From NCBI GenBank assembly GCA_023703655.1, contig CP097973.1:340813-404812 (forward strand): a stretch of DNA of 64,000 nucleotides. The letters are read 5' to 3'. The notes under the pieces are model-generated. The model ran no database searches and was not told where the DNA came from. It saw only the letters and a program-made list of their open reading frames with translations. Shown here piece after piece: positions 46,659-57,166 of this stretch. This DNA is from SAR86 cluster bacterium (lineage in GTDB: Bacteria; Pseudomonadota; Gammaproteobacteria; Magnimaribacterales; D2472). A program made the position numbers and the translations under genes. Each line of letters begins with the position of its first letter. Position 1 is the stretch's first letter.

Positions 46659-48203
46659 TTGAACAAAGAAAATCCATTTAATTCATTTATCTCATCGATT
46701 AAGGTTAGTATTTGGACTTTTCTTTCTAGAGTTTTTGGTCTATTAAGAGATATTGCAACTACTAATCTGCTTGGAGCAAGTATTTTTCATGATGTATTTG
46801 TCGTAGTCTTAAAAATACCAAATGTATTTAGAAGATTTTTTGCTGAAGGTGCATTTAGCCAAGCTTTCGTTCCTATTTACTCATCACTTATCCTTAAAGA
46901 AAACAAATTAGAGGCAAGCAACTTTGTAAATTCTTTATTTGGAATTTTACTACTAGCATTAACTATATTTACTTTCATTGCTTATTTTTTTGCACCATCA
47001 CTTATTTTTATATTTGCACCTGGATTTTATTTTGATGAAACAACCAGAGATCTTGCAGTAAATTTACTGAGAATATTGTTTCCTTATCTTGGTTTAATAT
47101 CATTAGTTTCATTTGCTGCAGGAATACAAAATTCACATAATTTTTTTTCAATTCCTGCTGCAACACCGCTTATTTTTAATTTGTCTTTGATAATTGCCTG
47201 TTTATTTTTTGCACAGTATTTTAACCTTGAGGTTTTTGCTCTTGCATGGGGTGTTTTAATTGCTGGAATAATTCAATTATTGTTGCAATTCTTTCCATTA
47301 AAATATTTAGGCACTTTACCAAAAATACAATTTGATACACAAAATAAAAATGTAAAAAATTTTTTTATTATTATTTTGCCAGCAATAATTGCTGGCGGTG
47401 TTGCTCAAATTAATTTACTTGTTGACACTATATTTGCCTCTTTACTTGCAACAGGAAGTCCCACTTGGCTTTATGTTTCAGACAGGTTAATTCAATTACC
47501 TTTAGGCATATTCGCTATTGCTATCGGAACAGTTCTATTGCCGGATTTGTCACGTTCCTTTTCAATGTTAGATAAAAGAGTCTTTAAATCAAAATTAAGT
47601 TCTGGTATTAAATTAGTATTTTTCCTATCAGTACCCTCTGCATTTGGATTATATGTTCTCGGAGAAGACATTATTGAAGTTTTATTTATGAGAGGCGAAT
47701 TTAATAATTTTGATGTTCAAATGTCATTTTACAGCTTACAAATGTTTTGCTTTGGTCTGCCATTCTTTATGTTGATGAAAGTTCTTGTACCTGCTTTTTT
47801 TGCACAGAAAGATACTAAAACTCCATTGTACATATCAATGGCAAGCTTAATATTAAATATTATTCTTAATTATGTTCTGGCTTTTAGTTTAGGATTTGGG
47901 CATTATGGACTTGCTTTGGCGTCATCATTTGCATCTATTTTATCTGTAGTTTTGATGCTTGTGATTCTCGGTCAACAGAAACATATTTTATTGCAAGATG
48001 TTTTAGATTCTTTCTTTATCAAAGTAATCATCGCATCTGCAGTCATGGCTGCAGTTACTATTTTTGCAACCAATTTAATAGCATTAGATGATTTATTAGG
48101 ATTAAAAAAGTTTTTGTTTACAGTTTTTATAATTTTTTTGGGTCTAATATCATATATTGGTTTAGCCCTTGCCTTTGGTTTAAGAAAAAAGGATATTTTG
48201 TAA
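46659..48203 (+). CDS. murJ: Lipid II flippase MurJ
   Basis: MOP-superfamily membrane protein, 514 residues and about fourteen helices, that flips lipid II for peptidoglycan synthesis. N-terminal SRVFGLLRDIATTNLLGAS (about residues 22-40), IPNVFRRFFAEGAFSQAFVP (parts, about 52-71) and LVDTIFASLLATGSPTWLYVSDRL (parts, about 255-278) are typical. Start TTG at 46659. ribF, ileS and lspA follow, the usual order. Confidence 0.97.
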   Translation: MNKENPFNSFISSIKVSIWTFLSRVFGLLRDIATTNLLGASIFHDVFVVVLKIPNVFRRFFAEGAFSQAFVPIYSSLILKENKLEASNFVNSLFGILLLALTIFTFIAYFFAPSLIFIFAPGFYFDETTRDLAVNLLRILFPYLGLISLVSFAAGIQNSHNFFSIPAATPLIFNLSLIIACLFFAQYFNLEVFALAWGVLIAGIIQLLLQFFPLKYLGTLPKIQFDTQNKNVKNFFIIILPAIIAGGVAQINLLVDTIFASLLATGSPTWLYVSDRLIQLPLGIFAIAIGTVLLPDLSRSFSMLDKRVFKSKLSSGIKLVFFLSVPSAFGLYVLGEDIIEVLFMRGEFNNFDVQMSFYSLQMFCFGLPFFMLMKVLVPAFFAQKDTKTPLYISMASLILNIILNYVLAFSLGFGHYGLALASSFASILSVVLMLVILGQQKHILLQDVLDSFFIKVIIASAVMAAVTIFATNLIALDDLLGLKKFLFTVFIIFLGLISYIGLALAFGLRKKDIL

Positions 48204-48206
48204 AAA

Positions 48207-49157
48207 ATGTATCTTATACGCGGACTCCAAAATATAAAGCTATTCAAGCAAAAATTTGCTAACTCACAAATTTGCGCAACGATTGGTAACTTTGACGGCT
48301 TGCATATTGGACATCAACACATTCTTAGTGCAATAAAGAAACATGCTGAAGAAAAAAATTTTTCAACTATGGTGTTTTTTACAGAACCACATGCAAGTGA
48401 ATACTTTTCAAACAACCATGATGCAGCTGACACACCCACAAGGATTTGTCCATGGAGAGAAAAATTCGAACTTTTACAGGATTTTGGAATTGATTTCGCT
48501 TTTTTTCTTAAATTTAATTTGTCTCTTACAAAAATGACACCTGAAGATTTTATTTCACAAGTCTTAGAGAGGGTAAATCTTGAATATCTTCAAGTTGGTG
48601 ACGATTTTAGATTTGGTAAAGATAGAACTGGAGATTATGAAATGCTCAAAGATTGGGGGATTGATAAAAAAATTTCAGTATCAGCCACTCCAACAGTAAA
48701 AATTAATGATAGACGTGTGAGTTCAACATGGATTAGGGAGGCTTTGGCAAAAAGTGAATTTAAGCTTGCTGAAGAACTATTAGGAAGACCATATACATTC
48801 TCAGGCAAAGTAGTTTATGGAAATCAACTTGGCCGGACAATTGGCATACCAACTGCCAATCTATGGATGCCAAAACAACGTTTACCTGTTCAGGGTGTTT
48901 TTGCAGTGAAATGTAAACTTGTTGACAAGCACCTCTATGGAATTGCAAACATGGGTACAAGACCTACCGTTGATGGTGAATCACCCGTTTTAGAGGTCCA
49001 TTTATTTGATTTTAATAAAAATATTTATGGCCAAAGACTAGAGATAGAATTTATAAAAAAAATTCGTGACGAAAGAAAATTTGATAATATAAATCTACTA
49101 AAACAACAAATCCACAAAGATATTGATATAGCAAAAGATACCCTAAAATTAATCTAA
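48207..49157 (+). CDS. ribF: Bifunctional riboflavin kinase/FAD synthetase
   Basis: Makes FMN and FAD from riboflavin. The N-terminal nucleotidyltransferase carries GNFDGLHIGHQHIL (about residues 27-40); the C-terminal kinase domain starts near residue 190 with GRTIGIPTANLWMP (about 209-222). 316 residues. The stop overlaps the ileS ATG by one base (TAATG). Confidence 0.97.
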   Translation: MYLIRGLQNIKLFKQKFANSQICATIGNFDGLHIGHQHILSAIKKHAEEKNFSTMVFFTEPHASEYFSNNHDAADTPTRICPWREKFELLQDFGIDFAFFLKFNLSLTKMTPEDFISQVLERVNLEYLQVGDDFRFGKDRTGDYEMLKDWGIDKKISVSATPTVKINDRRVSSTWIREALAKSEFKLAEELLGRPYTFSGKVVYGNQLGRTIGIPTANLWMPKQRLPVQGVFAVKCKLVDKHLYGIANMGTRPTVDGESPVLEVHLFDFNKNIYGQRLEIEFIKKIRDERKFDNINLLKQQIHKDIDIAKDTLKLI

Positions 49158-51922
49158 TGGATTACAAAGACACTATCAACCTTCCATCGACTGATCTCCC
49201 TATGAAAGCTGGTCTGTCAACAAAGGAACCAAAAATTCTTGAATTTTGGAAGACAGAGAATATTTATAACCAAATTAGAATCGAACGAAAGGAAGCCAAA
49301 AAATTTATTTTGCATGATGGACCTCCTTATGCAAACGGAGACATACATTTAGGACATGCAGTCAACAAAGTGCTAAAGGATATAGTCATCAAATATCAAA
49401 CACTCATGGGGTATGACGCTCCATATGTTCCAGGATGGGATTGCCATGGACTTCCTATTGAACTAAGCATAGAAAAAAAACACGGTAAAAATAATGCACT
49501 CGTTAAAGATAAAAAACAGTTTTTAGAGGCATGCAGAAAGTATGCCGAAACTCAAATTTCCAATCAAAAAGATGATTTTATAAGGCTTGGTGTTTTAGGA
49601 GATTGGGAAAACTCTTATAAGTCAATGGATGCTGAATTTGAGGCGGACATTGTTAGGGCTTTGGGTAGAATCGTCACTAATGGTCATCTACAAAAGGGAG
49701 AAAAGCCGGTTCATTGGTGCTTTGATTGTAAATCTGCATTGGCTGAGGCAGAAGTTGAATATAGTGACAAGACATCAAAGGCTATATATGTAAAGTTTGG
49801 TGTGCATCAGAAATCTGTTGCTCAAATTAATTCTGCTTTTAGAAAGTCAGATATCAAATCATGCTCGGCTGTGATTTGGACGACAACACCGTGGACTTTG
49901 CCTGCTAATGTAGCAGTTTGTGTAGGTCAATCAATAAAGTACTCTCTATGTAATTTGGATGATTCTTACTTAATCATTGCATCTGACCTAGTTTCAGCAT
50001 GTTCTGAAAAATGGAACAAAAAAATCAATATTTTGGCAACATGTAGAGGTGAGATGTTAGAGGGAGTAACTCTTGATCACCCTTTTATTCAAAGACAATC
50101 ATTCTTAATTTGTGGAGACCATGTCACAGTTGAATCTGGTACAGGACTTGTGCACACAGCACCTTCACATGGTGTTGATGACTTCAATATTTGTAAAAAA
50201 AATCAATTTGAGACTATTCACGCAATTGATAATAAGGGATATTTCAAAGAGGATTATGAAAGGCTATCAGGTAAACCTGTTTTGATTGTAGATGAAGAAG
50301 TTATTTCTATACTTAAAGAAAATGACAAGCTAATACACGTTGAGGATTATTTCCATTCTTATCCACATTGCTGGCGACATAAGACACCCTTAATATTTGC
50401 ATGCACACCGCAATGGTTCATCTCCATGAAAAAATCTGGATTACTAGATGGTGCAATAAATTCTGTCGATGGTGTTGAGTGGCATCCATCGTGGGGCAAA
50501 GAGAGAATTTTATCAATGCTTGAAGAAAGGCCAGATTGGTGTATCTCAAGACAAAGAAGTTGGGGAGTTCCAATTCCACTTATTGTGCATAACGAAACTG
50601 GAGAACTTCATCCCAAGCAGAGCAGTTTATTTAATGAAATAGCAGATCTTATTAAAACTAAAGGTATTGAGAGTTGGAGTGACGTAAATTTAAATGAGTT
50701 CATAGATGATGAGGAAAATTATCATAAAACTATAGATATTTTAGATGTGTGGTTTGATTCAGGAGTTACCCACTTTGCAGTACTGGATAAGCTTTATGGA
50801 GCAGATTTGGTTGCTGATTTATATTTAGAGGGCTCTGATCAACACAGAGGATGGTTTCAATCATCATTGCTTACTGGTATTGCTATAAATGGTACGGCAC
50901 CATATAAGTCGGTACTTACTCATGGTTTTGTTGTTGATGAGGAGGGAAGAAAACAGTCAAAATCTTTAGGAAATGTTATTGCACCCCAAAAAATTTGGAA
51001 TTCATTAGGCGCTGATATTTTAAGATTATGGATTGCCAATACAGACTTTAGAAGCGAAATGGTAGCTTCTGATGAAATTTTTAAAAGAGTATCAGACCAA
51101 TACAGACGAATTAGGAATACATTACGATTTTTGGTTGCTAATTTAAATGATTTTGATGTTAAGTCGCACAATATAAATGTCGATGATTTGTTGGAAATTG
51201 ATAAATGGATTATTTCTAAAACCTACTCCATTCAATCTAAAATTCTTGAGCATTACAAGAGTTATGAGTTCCATCAGGTTATACAAAAAATTCATAATTT
51301 TTGTGTCAATGACTTAGGAGGCTTTTATCTTGATGTTATAAAGGACAGACAATATACAACTCAAACAAATTCTGATGCGCGCAGGTCTGCACAGACTGCA
51401 ATAAATATTGTTTTAAACGTAATGGTTAGGCTTATTAGTCCAATACTCTCATTCACTGCTGAAGAAATTTGGCAATCACAAGAATCATTAAAAAATCAAT
51501 ACAAGTCTGTATTTTTATCACTTCAATATGAATTTTCTTTACCTAAATCAGATTTAACTGCTGAAGATTGGGAGCGAGTTTTAGAACTAAGAAACTTTGT
51601 AAATCAATCTATTGAGGAAGCAAGAAACCTAAAACAAATAAAAGGCTCTTTAGATGCAGATTTGAGATTAGAGGTAACAGAATCGGATTATGGGTTGCTT
51701 TCAATTTTTGGCACAGAATTACACTTTTTGTTTATTACCTCATCATGTGAATTAATAAAATCAAATACACTTACTGCAAAACTATCTACCTCCAATCATC
51801 AAAAATGTGTGCGTTGTTGGCATCATTGTAAAACTGTTGGTATAAGTACGAAACATCCTGAAATTTGTTCACGATGTGAACTCAATATCTCTGGAGACGG
51901 AGAGGTAAGAAAATTTGTATAA
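49157..51922 (+). CDS. ileS: Isoleucyl-tRNA synthetase
   Basis: Class I synthetase, 921 residues. HIGH motif as PPYANGDIHLGHAVNK (about residues 56-71), editing domain with WTTTPWTLPANVAV (about 242-255), KMSKS as KQSKSLGNV (about 599-607), and a C-terminal zinc finger with CVRCWHH and CSRCEL (about 890-915). Overlaps lspA by 8 bases. Confidence 0.98.
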   Translation: MDYKDTINLPSTDLPMKAGLSTKEPKILEFWKTENIYNQIRIERKEAKKFILHDGPPYANGDIHLGHAVNKVLKDIVIKYQTLMGYDAPYVPGWDCHGLPIELSIEKKHGKNNALVKDKKQFLEACRKYAETQISNQKDDFIRLGVLGDWENSYKSMDAEFEADIVRALGRIVTNGHLQKGEKPVHWCFDCKSALAEAEVEYSDKTSKAIYVKFGVHQKSVAQINSAFRKSDIKSCSAVIWTTTPWTLPANVAVCVGQSIKYSLCNLDDSYLIIASDLVSACSEKWNKKINILATCRGEMLEGVTLDHPFIQRQSFLICGDHVTVESGTGLVHTAPSHGVDDFNICKKNQFETIHAIDNKGYFKEDYERLSGKPVLIVDEEVISILKENDKLIHVEDYFHSYPHCWRHKTPLIFACTPQWFISMKKSGLLDGAINSVDGVEWHPSWGKERILSMLEERPDWCISRQRSWGVPIPLIVHNETGELHPKQSSLFNEIADLIKTKGIESWSDVNLNEFIDDEENYHKTIDILDVWFDSGVTHFAVLDKLYGADLVADLYLEGSDQHRGWFQSSLLTGIAINGTAPYKSVLTHGFVVDEEGRKQSKSLGNVIAPQKIWNSLGADILRLWIANTDFRSEMVASDEIFKRVSDQYRRIRNTLRFLVANLNDFDVKSHNINVDDLLEIDKWIISKTYSIQSKILEHYKSYEFHQVIQKIHNFCVNDLGGFYLDVIKDRQYTTQTNSDARRSAQTAINIVLNVMVRLISPILSFTAEEIWQSQESLKNQYKSVFLSLQYEFSLPKSDLTAEDWERVLELRNFVNQSIEEARNLKQIKGSLDADLRLEVTESDYGLLSIFGTELHFLFITSSCELIKSNTLTAKLSTSNHQKCVRCWHHCKTVGISTKHPEICSRCELNISGDGEVRKFV

Positions 51923-52397
51923 ATCTATATATTTATATATTTGCTTAACATTCTTGCTTATTTTAATTGATTTATATTCAAAGCATACTGCGGAGCAGAT
52001 ACTCAATTTTGGTTCAAGGAAAGACTTTTATTGGTTTATAGATTTATATCTTACATATAACTCAGGAATTGCATTTAGTCTTTTGGACTTTAATAATTTT
52101 TTTACACGCTACATATTATTAGCTATCGGACTTTTAGTTATAATTTTTTTAATAACTCTTTTTTTTAAAGAATCAGACAGACTTTCTAAACTATCATTAA
52201 TCTTTATAATTGCTGGTGCGTTGGGTAACTTTCTTGATAGAGCAATTGACGGCTTGGTTACAGATTTCTTGTTGTTTCATATTGCAGGAAATTCCTTATT
52301 CATTTTTAATGTTGCTGATGCATTTATAACTATAGGAGCAATCATTTATTTTGGTTGCGAAATATTAAAATTAATAAAAACAAGATATGAAAACTAA
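51915..52397 (+). CDS. lspA: Lipoprotein signal peptidase LspA
   Basis: Inner-membrane aspartic peptidase that removes lipoprotein signal peptides (Pal, BamB and BamC here are clients). Four helices; catalytic pair D117 and D135 in GLVTDFLLF and FNVADAF, with NFLDRAIDG just before. 160 residues. TTG start at 51915, overlapping ileS by 8 bases; overlaps ispH by 11. Confidence 0.96.
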   Translation: MYKSIYLYICLTFLLILIDLYSKHTAEQILNFGSRKDFYWFIDLYLTYNSGIAFSLLDFNNFFTRYILLAIGLLVIIFLITLFFKESDRLSKLSLIFIIAGALGNFLDRAIDGLVTDFLLFHIAGNSLFIFNVADAFITIGAIIYFGCEILKLIKTRYEN

Positions 52398-53325
52398 GAT
52401 TCTTTTAGCAAATCCAAGAGGATTTTGTGCTGGCGTTGAGAGAGCAATTGATATCGTTGAGCGTGCACTCAAGAAATTTGGACCTCCAATATACGTGCGT
52501 CATGAAGTTGTTCATAATAAAAATGTTGTTGAAGATTTGCGTTCAAAAGGTGTAATTTTTGTTGACGAATTAGACGAAGTACCTGATGGTAAAAAGGTAA
52601 TTTTCAGTGCCCATGGCGTTTCAGAAAAAGTTGAAAATGAAGCCAAAATTAGAAATTTAATGTTTTTAGATGCTACCTGCCCATTAGTTACAAAAGTTCA
52701 CAGTGAAGTTATCAGACATGGTAGGGCGGGTAGAGATATTATTTTGATCGGACACGAGGGTCACCCAGAAGTCGAAGGAACTTTGGGAAGACACGATAAT
52801 AAATCTGGGACTAAAATATATCTTGTTCAAGATGAATCCGATGCTCTGAAGCTAACTGTGGATGATCCTAACAATCTTGCCTATGTTACGCAGACAACTC
52901 TTAGTTTAGATGACACAGCTGAGATAATAAGTATCTTAAAGAATAGATTCCCCAATCTATATTTACCTAAAAGTAAAGATATCTGTTATGCCACACAAAA
53001 TAGGCAAGATGCTGTTAAACAAATTGCCCTTGAGGTTGAAATATTGATAGTGATTGGGTCAACAAATAGTTCAAACTCTAATAGATTGAAAGAGCTTGCA
53101 GAGAGATGCAACATTGAATCTATGCTAATAGACAATGTTGGTGACATCGATTGGCATTACATCAGTAAATTTGATTCAATCGGCATCACAGCCGGTGCAT
53201 CAGCTCCTGAATCTACAGTACAGGATGTTATTAAATCACTTGAAAATAAATTTGACACATCTTCAGAAGAGCTGGGTGTTAATAATGAGACAATATATTT
53301 TAAGTTGCCTCCAGAATTAAGGTAA
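52387..53325 (+). CDS. ispH: 4-hydroxy-3-methylbut-2-enyl diphosphate reductase IspH
   Basis: Final [4Fe-4S] enzyme of the MEP pathway, making IPP and DMAPP. Cluster ligands C14 ([11 protein letters not shown]), C98 (DATCPLV) and about C199 ([10 protein letters not shown]). 312 residues, 316 in E. coli. Works with IspG (21.3 kb). Confidence 0.98.
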   Translation: MKTKILLANPRGFCAGVERAIDIVERALKKFGPPIYVRHEVVHNKNVVEDLRSKGVIFVDELDEVPDGKKVIFSAHGVSEKVENEAKIRNLMFLDATCPLVTKVHSEVIRHGRAGRDIILIGHEGHPEVEGTLGRHDNKSGTKIYLVQDESDALKLTVDDPNNLAYVTQTTLSLDDTAEIISILKNRFPNLYLPKSKDICYATQNRQDAVKQIALEVEILIVIGSTNSSNSNRLKELAERCNIESMLIDNVGDIDWHYISKFDSIGITAGASAPESTVQDVIKSLENKFDTSSEELGVNNETIYFKLPPELR

Positions 53326-53330
53326 TAAGA

Positions 53331-53861
53331 ATGCTTGTGATAAACGACCATAAAATAGATGGAATAGATTACATACCTTCACCAAATTGTGAAGAAAGAC
53401 CTAAAAATTTTTTTCCAGAAATAATTGTTATTCATGCTATAAGCCTTCCTAAAGGCAAATACATTACCAAAAATATTGTTGATTTATTCACCAATAATCT
53501 TGACATAAAATTACATTCTTCATTCGAATCACTTGATGGCGTTAGAGTATCAGCTCATATTTTAATTCCCCGTGACGGTAGTATTTTGCAATTTGTTCCC
53601 TTTAATAAAAAAGCATGGCATGCAGGGATTTCTAGTTTTGGCAAAAAAACAAACTGTAATGATTTTTCAATTGGCATTGAGCTCGAAGGATCTGATCATG
53701 ATGACTTTGACGAGAGACAGTATAATTCTCTTAATAAAATTTTAGTTACTCTTATGGAGTATTATGGAATCAAAAAGAAAGACATTGTTGGTCACTCTGA
53801 CATTGCTCCTGATAGAAAGACAGATCCTGGACCAAGATTTGATTGGAATCGAATTAAATAA
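53331..53861 (+). CDS. ampD: N-acetyl-anhydromuramoyl-L-alanine amidase AmpD
   Basis: Cytoplasmic zinc amidase that trims anhydro-muropeptides during wall recycling. Zinc His in IVIHAISLP (about residue 35) and the pair His/Asp in VGHSDIAPDRKTDPGPRFDW near the C-terminus; AHILIPRDGSILQFVPF in the middle. 176 residues. ampG follows after 3 bases, so importer and amidase of the recycling path are together. Confidence 0.96.
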   Translation: MLVINDHKIDGIDYIPSPNCEERPKNFFPEIIVIHAISLPKGKYITKNIVDLFTNNLDIKLHSSFESLDGVRVSAHILIPRDGSILQFVPFNKKAWHAGISSFGKKTNCNDFSIGIELEGSDHDDFDERQYNSLNKILVTLMEYYGIKKKDIVGHSDIAPDRKTDPGPRFDWNRIK

Positions 53862-53864
53862 TCT

Positions 53865-55016
53865 ATGAAAAAAAACATCATTGTTTTATTTTTTTTAGGT
53901 TTTACATGTGGCTTACCTTACATGTTAATTTTTACGACATTGTCTGCTTGGTTAAGAGATGTTGGTATTTCATTAACTATTATTGGATTTGTAAGTTGGG
54001 CTGCATTGATGTATTCACTTAAGTTTTTATGGTCTCCAATCATAGAGAATGTTGATATTCCTGGCCTTAGCAAATTAGGTAAAAGAAAGTCTTGGATTAT
54101 CTTTTCTCAATTTATGTGTCTTATTGGTATTGCATCCATCAGTTTTTTTGATCCTAAAACTAACCTTTCTATAATTGCTTTATTAGCATTTTATATTGCT
54201 TTTTTTGGATCCATACAGGATATTTCCGTTGACGCATACAGAATAGAGTTAACCGGCTTACAAAACCAAGGCGACCTTGCAGCAAGCTATCAGTTTGGTT
54301 ATCGCGTATCCATTCTGTTTGCAACTTCTTTAGCATTAATTTTTGCTGAAAATTTCAGTTGGAATTTAATCTATTTTCTTCTTTCCTCATTAATGCTTTT
54401 AGGAATTTTTTCTACTATTTTTGGAAATAATCCAACTACAGTGACTAACAGAAAAAAATATTTTAAAACCTTGTTAGAGTCATTTATGGACTTGTTAAAT
54501 AGGTATGGATTAATAAGTTCAGCGGTTATTCTTTTCATAATTGCTTCCTATAGACTTACAGATATTATAGTTGGACCAATGGCTATGCCATTTTACTTAG
54601 ACATGGGGTATTCAAAAATTGAAATAGGCTCTCTAGTAAAGACTGTTGCTCTAATCATGTCAGTTGTTGGATTCTTTTTTGGCGGTTTCATTATTAAAAT
54701 TTTTGAAATGCGACACTCCCTTATCCTGGGAGGACTGTTAATTTTAATAACAAATATATTATTTAGCATCACTGCAATTTCTGGCAAAAATATTTTTTTA
54801 TTGGCCACTATTGTTGGGCTTGATAGTTTTGCAGCTGGACTTGTTGCAACAGTCAACATTACATTTTTAACTAGCTTGGTATCGAGAGAGTTTACCGCTG
54901 TTCAATATGCATTGTTAACATCAATGATGATGTTGCCTGGTAAATTGCTAGGAGGTTTTTCAGGATTTATAGCAGACTTCTTTATACAATTCTCTGATCT
55001 TCAATCTGTGCTCTGA
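53865..55016 (+). CDS. ampG: Muropeptide permease AmpG, 3' end replaced
   Basis: MFS transporter for anhydro-muropeptides: [21 protein letters not shown] (parts, residues 12-32), [11 protein letters not shown] (about 119-129), and about ten helices. The frame ends at residue 383 within what should be a further helix: after [14 protein letters not shown] the DNA turns into reverse-strand groEL (about base 55005), and the last few residues are read from groEL. At least one C-terminal helix is therefore missing against relatives. It may be non-functional, or the junction may be an artefact. Confidence 0.88.
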   Translation: MKKNIIVLFFLGFTCGLPYMLIFTTLSAWLRDVGISLTIIGFVSWAALMYSLKFLWSPIIENVDIPGLSKLGKRKSWIIFSQFMCLIGIASISFFDPKTNLSIIALLAFYIAFFGSIQDISVDAYRIELTGLQNQGDLAASYQFGYRVSILFATSLALIFAENFSWNLIYFLLSSLMLLGIFSTIFGNNPTTVTNRKKYFKTLLESFMDLLNRYGLISSAVILFIIASYRLTDIIVGPMAMPFYLDMGYSKIEIGSLVKTVALIMSVVGFFFGGFIIKIFEMRHSLILGGLLILITNILFSITAISGKNIFLLATIVGLDSFAAGLVATVNITFLTSLVSREFTAVQYALLTSMMMLPGKLLGGFSGFIADFFIQFSDLQSVL

Positions 55017-55739
55017 TTTGATTTACTCTGCCCTCTATATTGGCTTGCTCACCAGCACCATCGACAATAGTTGTATTATCTTTGTTAAGACTAACTTTTT
55101 TTTGCATTACCAAGATCTTCAACAGTTGCGCCTTCAAGCGACATACCAACCTCTTCAGAAATCACTGTACCGCCAGTCAAAATTGCAATATCTTCAAGCA
55201 TTGCTTTACGTCTATCACCAAATCCAGGTGCCTTACATGCAGCAGCTTTGACGGTTCCACGCAAATTATTTACCACTAGTGTTGCTAGAGCTTCGCCTTC
55301 AATGTCTTCGGCGATGATCAATAACGGCTTACCAACTTTTGCCACTGATTCAAGTAGAGGCAACATATCTCTAATATTAGAGATCTTCTTGTCATGCAGC
55401 AATATTAATGGATTATCAAGTTCAGCAGTCATATTATCCTGATTAGTTACAAAATAAGGAGACAAGTAACCCCTATCAAATTGCATACCTTCAACAACAT
55501 CTAACTCATTATTAATTCCTTGACCCTCTTCAACAGTTATAACTCCCTCTTTTCCAACCTTCTCCATTGCTTCTGCAATAATGCCACCAACGTTTTCATC
55601 ACCATTTGCAGAAATAGTACCAACTTGAGCAATTGCATTATCATCTGCACATGGAACACTTAGCTTTTGAACAAAGTCAACTGCAGAGGTTACAGCTTTG
55701 TCTATTCCTCGCTTCAAGTCCATTGGATTCATGCCCGTT
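55005..55739 (-). pseudogene. groL: Internal groEL fragment, no start, no end, one frameshift
   Basis: Reads as GroEL residues of about 110 to 354 (E. coli numbering), covering the apical domain: [15 protein letters not shown] at the right end, [23 protein letters not shown] and [11 protein letters not shown], then LGNAKK. An A8 run at 55096-55103 (seven would keep frame) breaks it, and the other frame continues [15 protein letters not shown]...NQIRAQIE to about 55005. Both ends stop abruptly inside the gene and go into ampG and xerD. It has no promoter or start of its own and cannot give a chaperonin. Confidence 0.9.
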
Positions 55740-56445
55740 AAGAGATAAAGGCCTTAGTCCGGTTAGTATTTCAAGAAAAATGTCAGCCTTAAAAACATTT
55801 TTTAATTATTTAATTAAACAAAAAGTAGTTCAAAATAATTATTTTGCAGATTTACCACACCCAAAAAAATCAGCTAATTTACCTAAATCTATCTCTGAGG
55901 ATGAAGTTGATTTATTGCTTAAAGCTCCAGACATAGGAACATTTATTGGGCTTAGAGATAAGGCCATGCTTGAGTTAATATATGCCACAGGAATCCGAGT
56001 TACTGAATTAGTTACACTGCAGTCAAACAATATAGATATGCAGAGAGGAGTTATTAGGGTAATTGGTAAAGGTAGCAAAGAAAGAATTATTCCATTTGGA
56101 AGAAATGCAATGAAATGGTTAAAAGAATATATTGATTTTAGAAGATCAAATAATTTATCTATGAAAAGTAATCACTTTTTCATAAGCCAGAAACTTAAAT
56201 GTCTAACAAGGCAAGCTTTTTGGCAGCGGTTAAATATTTACCAAAAGCAAATTGGACTTACAAAAAAAATATCTCCTCATACATTACGTCACGCTTTTGC
56301 CACTCATTTGCTTAACAATGGAGCTGATCTCAGATCAGTGCAAATTTTACTAGGTCATAGTGATCTATCCTCAACACAGATATATACTCATATCGCCAAA
56401 CAAAGATTAAGTGAGATGTTAAAAAAACACCACCCAAGAGGATAA
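55735..56445 (+). CDS. xerD: Tyrosine recombinase XerD, 5' end missing
   Basis: Site-specific recombinase that resolves chromosome dimers at dif with XerC. The catalytic set is complete: Arg in [10 protein letters not shown], Lys in [20 protein letters not shown] (His, Arg), His in LGHSDLSST and the nucleophile in QIYTHIA. Homology starts at [19 protein letters not shown] right after the groEL fragment, so about 50-60 N-terminal residues are lost. The frame runs on upstream, but there it only reads antisense groEL. The first in-frame ATG of true xerD is at 55780. Called XerD and not XerC because dsbC, hom and thrC follow. Confidence 0.9.
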   Translation, partial: PLRDKGLSPVSISRKMSALKTFFNYLIKQKVVQNNYFADLPHPKKSANLPKSISEDEVDLLLKAPDIGTFIGLRDKAMLELIYATGIRVTELVTLQSNNIDMQRGVIRVIGKGSKERIIPFGRNAMKWLKEYIDFRRSNNLSMKSNHFFISQKLKCLTRQAFWQRLNIYQKQIGLTKKISPHTLRHAFATHLLNNGADLRSVQILLGHSDLSSTQIYTHIAKQRLSEMLKKHHPRG

Positions 56446-56446
56446 A

Positions 56447-57166
56447 ATGAGAAAAATACTTTTTGCAAGCCTAATTATTTTTAATGTTTCTCTTTTTAGT
56501 AACGATTCTAAAATTATTCAAAAGATTAATAACGTTCTCCCAGATGGTTTTAAAGTAATTTCGGTTCAAGATTCAGAAATAAATGGCATTAAAATTGTAG
56601 ATATTGGAGATCTTCAACCGCTCTATGTTTCAGAGGATGGTAATCATTTTTTCTTTGGCGATCTATATCAAGTTGACAGATCAGAGATAGAAAACCTTAC
56701 AGAAGTTCATAAAAATTTTAAACGCAAGGACCTCTTAGATGAAGCATTAACAAATGATGACTTCATTTCTTTTAAATCAGACAATCAAAAGCATGAAATT
56801 GTTGTTTTTACAGATGTGGATTGTGGATACTGTAGAAAATTCCATAGCGAAATAGGCCAATATAACGGATTAGGAATCACAGTAAATTATGTAGCTTTTC
56901 CAAGATCAGGAATAGAATCTGAATCGTTTAATAAAATTGTTGGTGCATGGTGCTCAAAAGATGCCAAAAACATTCTTACAGAGCAAAAAAAAGGATCTGA
57001 ACCAACAATTAAGCAATGTGAAGATCATCCAGTACGTAAGCATTTTGATCTAGGTCAAAGAATAGGAATAACAGGAACACCAGCTATTGTAACTAGTGAT
57101 GGAAGGCTTCTACCGGGATATTTGCCTGCTGACGAATTATTGTTGAGGATTGAGGGAAGTGAGTAA
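56447..57166 (+). CDS. dsbC: Thiol:disulfide interchange protein DsbC
   Basis: Periplasmic disulfide isomerase. Signal peptide about residues 1-18, dimerisation domain to about 75, thioredoxin domain with CGYC (C126-C129) and the cis-Pro loop GITGTPAIV near residue 213. Two further Cys residues (about 168 and 188) probably form a structural disulfide, as in E. coli. 239 residues. Follows xerD as in most gammaproteobacteria. Confidence 0.96.
   Translation: MRKILFASLIIFNVSLFSNDSKIIQKINNVLPDGFKVISVQDSEINGIKIVDIGDLQPLYVSEDGNHFFFGDLYQVDRSEIENLTEVHKNFKRKDLLDEALTNDDFISFKSDNQKHEIVVFTDVDCGYCRKFHSEIGQYNGLGITVNYVAFPRSGIESESFNKIVGAWCSKDAKNILTEQKKGSEPTIKQCEDHPVRKHFDLGQRIGITGTPAIVTSDGRLLPGYLPADELLLRIEGSE

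Noticed and set aside
55018..55442. Plus-strand open frames across the groEL fragment
   Set aside because: They are antisense to a clearly recognisable groEL reading frame and have no ribosome binding sites or family features.
55633..55734. Upstream extension of the xerD frame
   Set aside because: It is open in frame with xerD but reads antisense groEL and has no similarity to a recombinase N-terminus. True xerD sequence begins only at about 55735.
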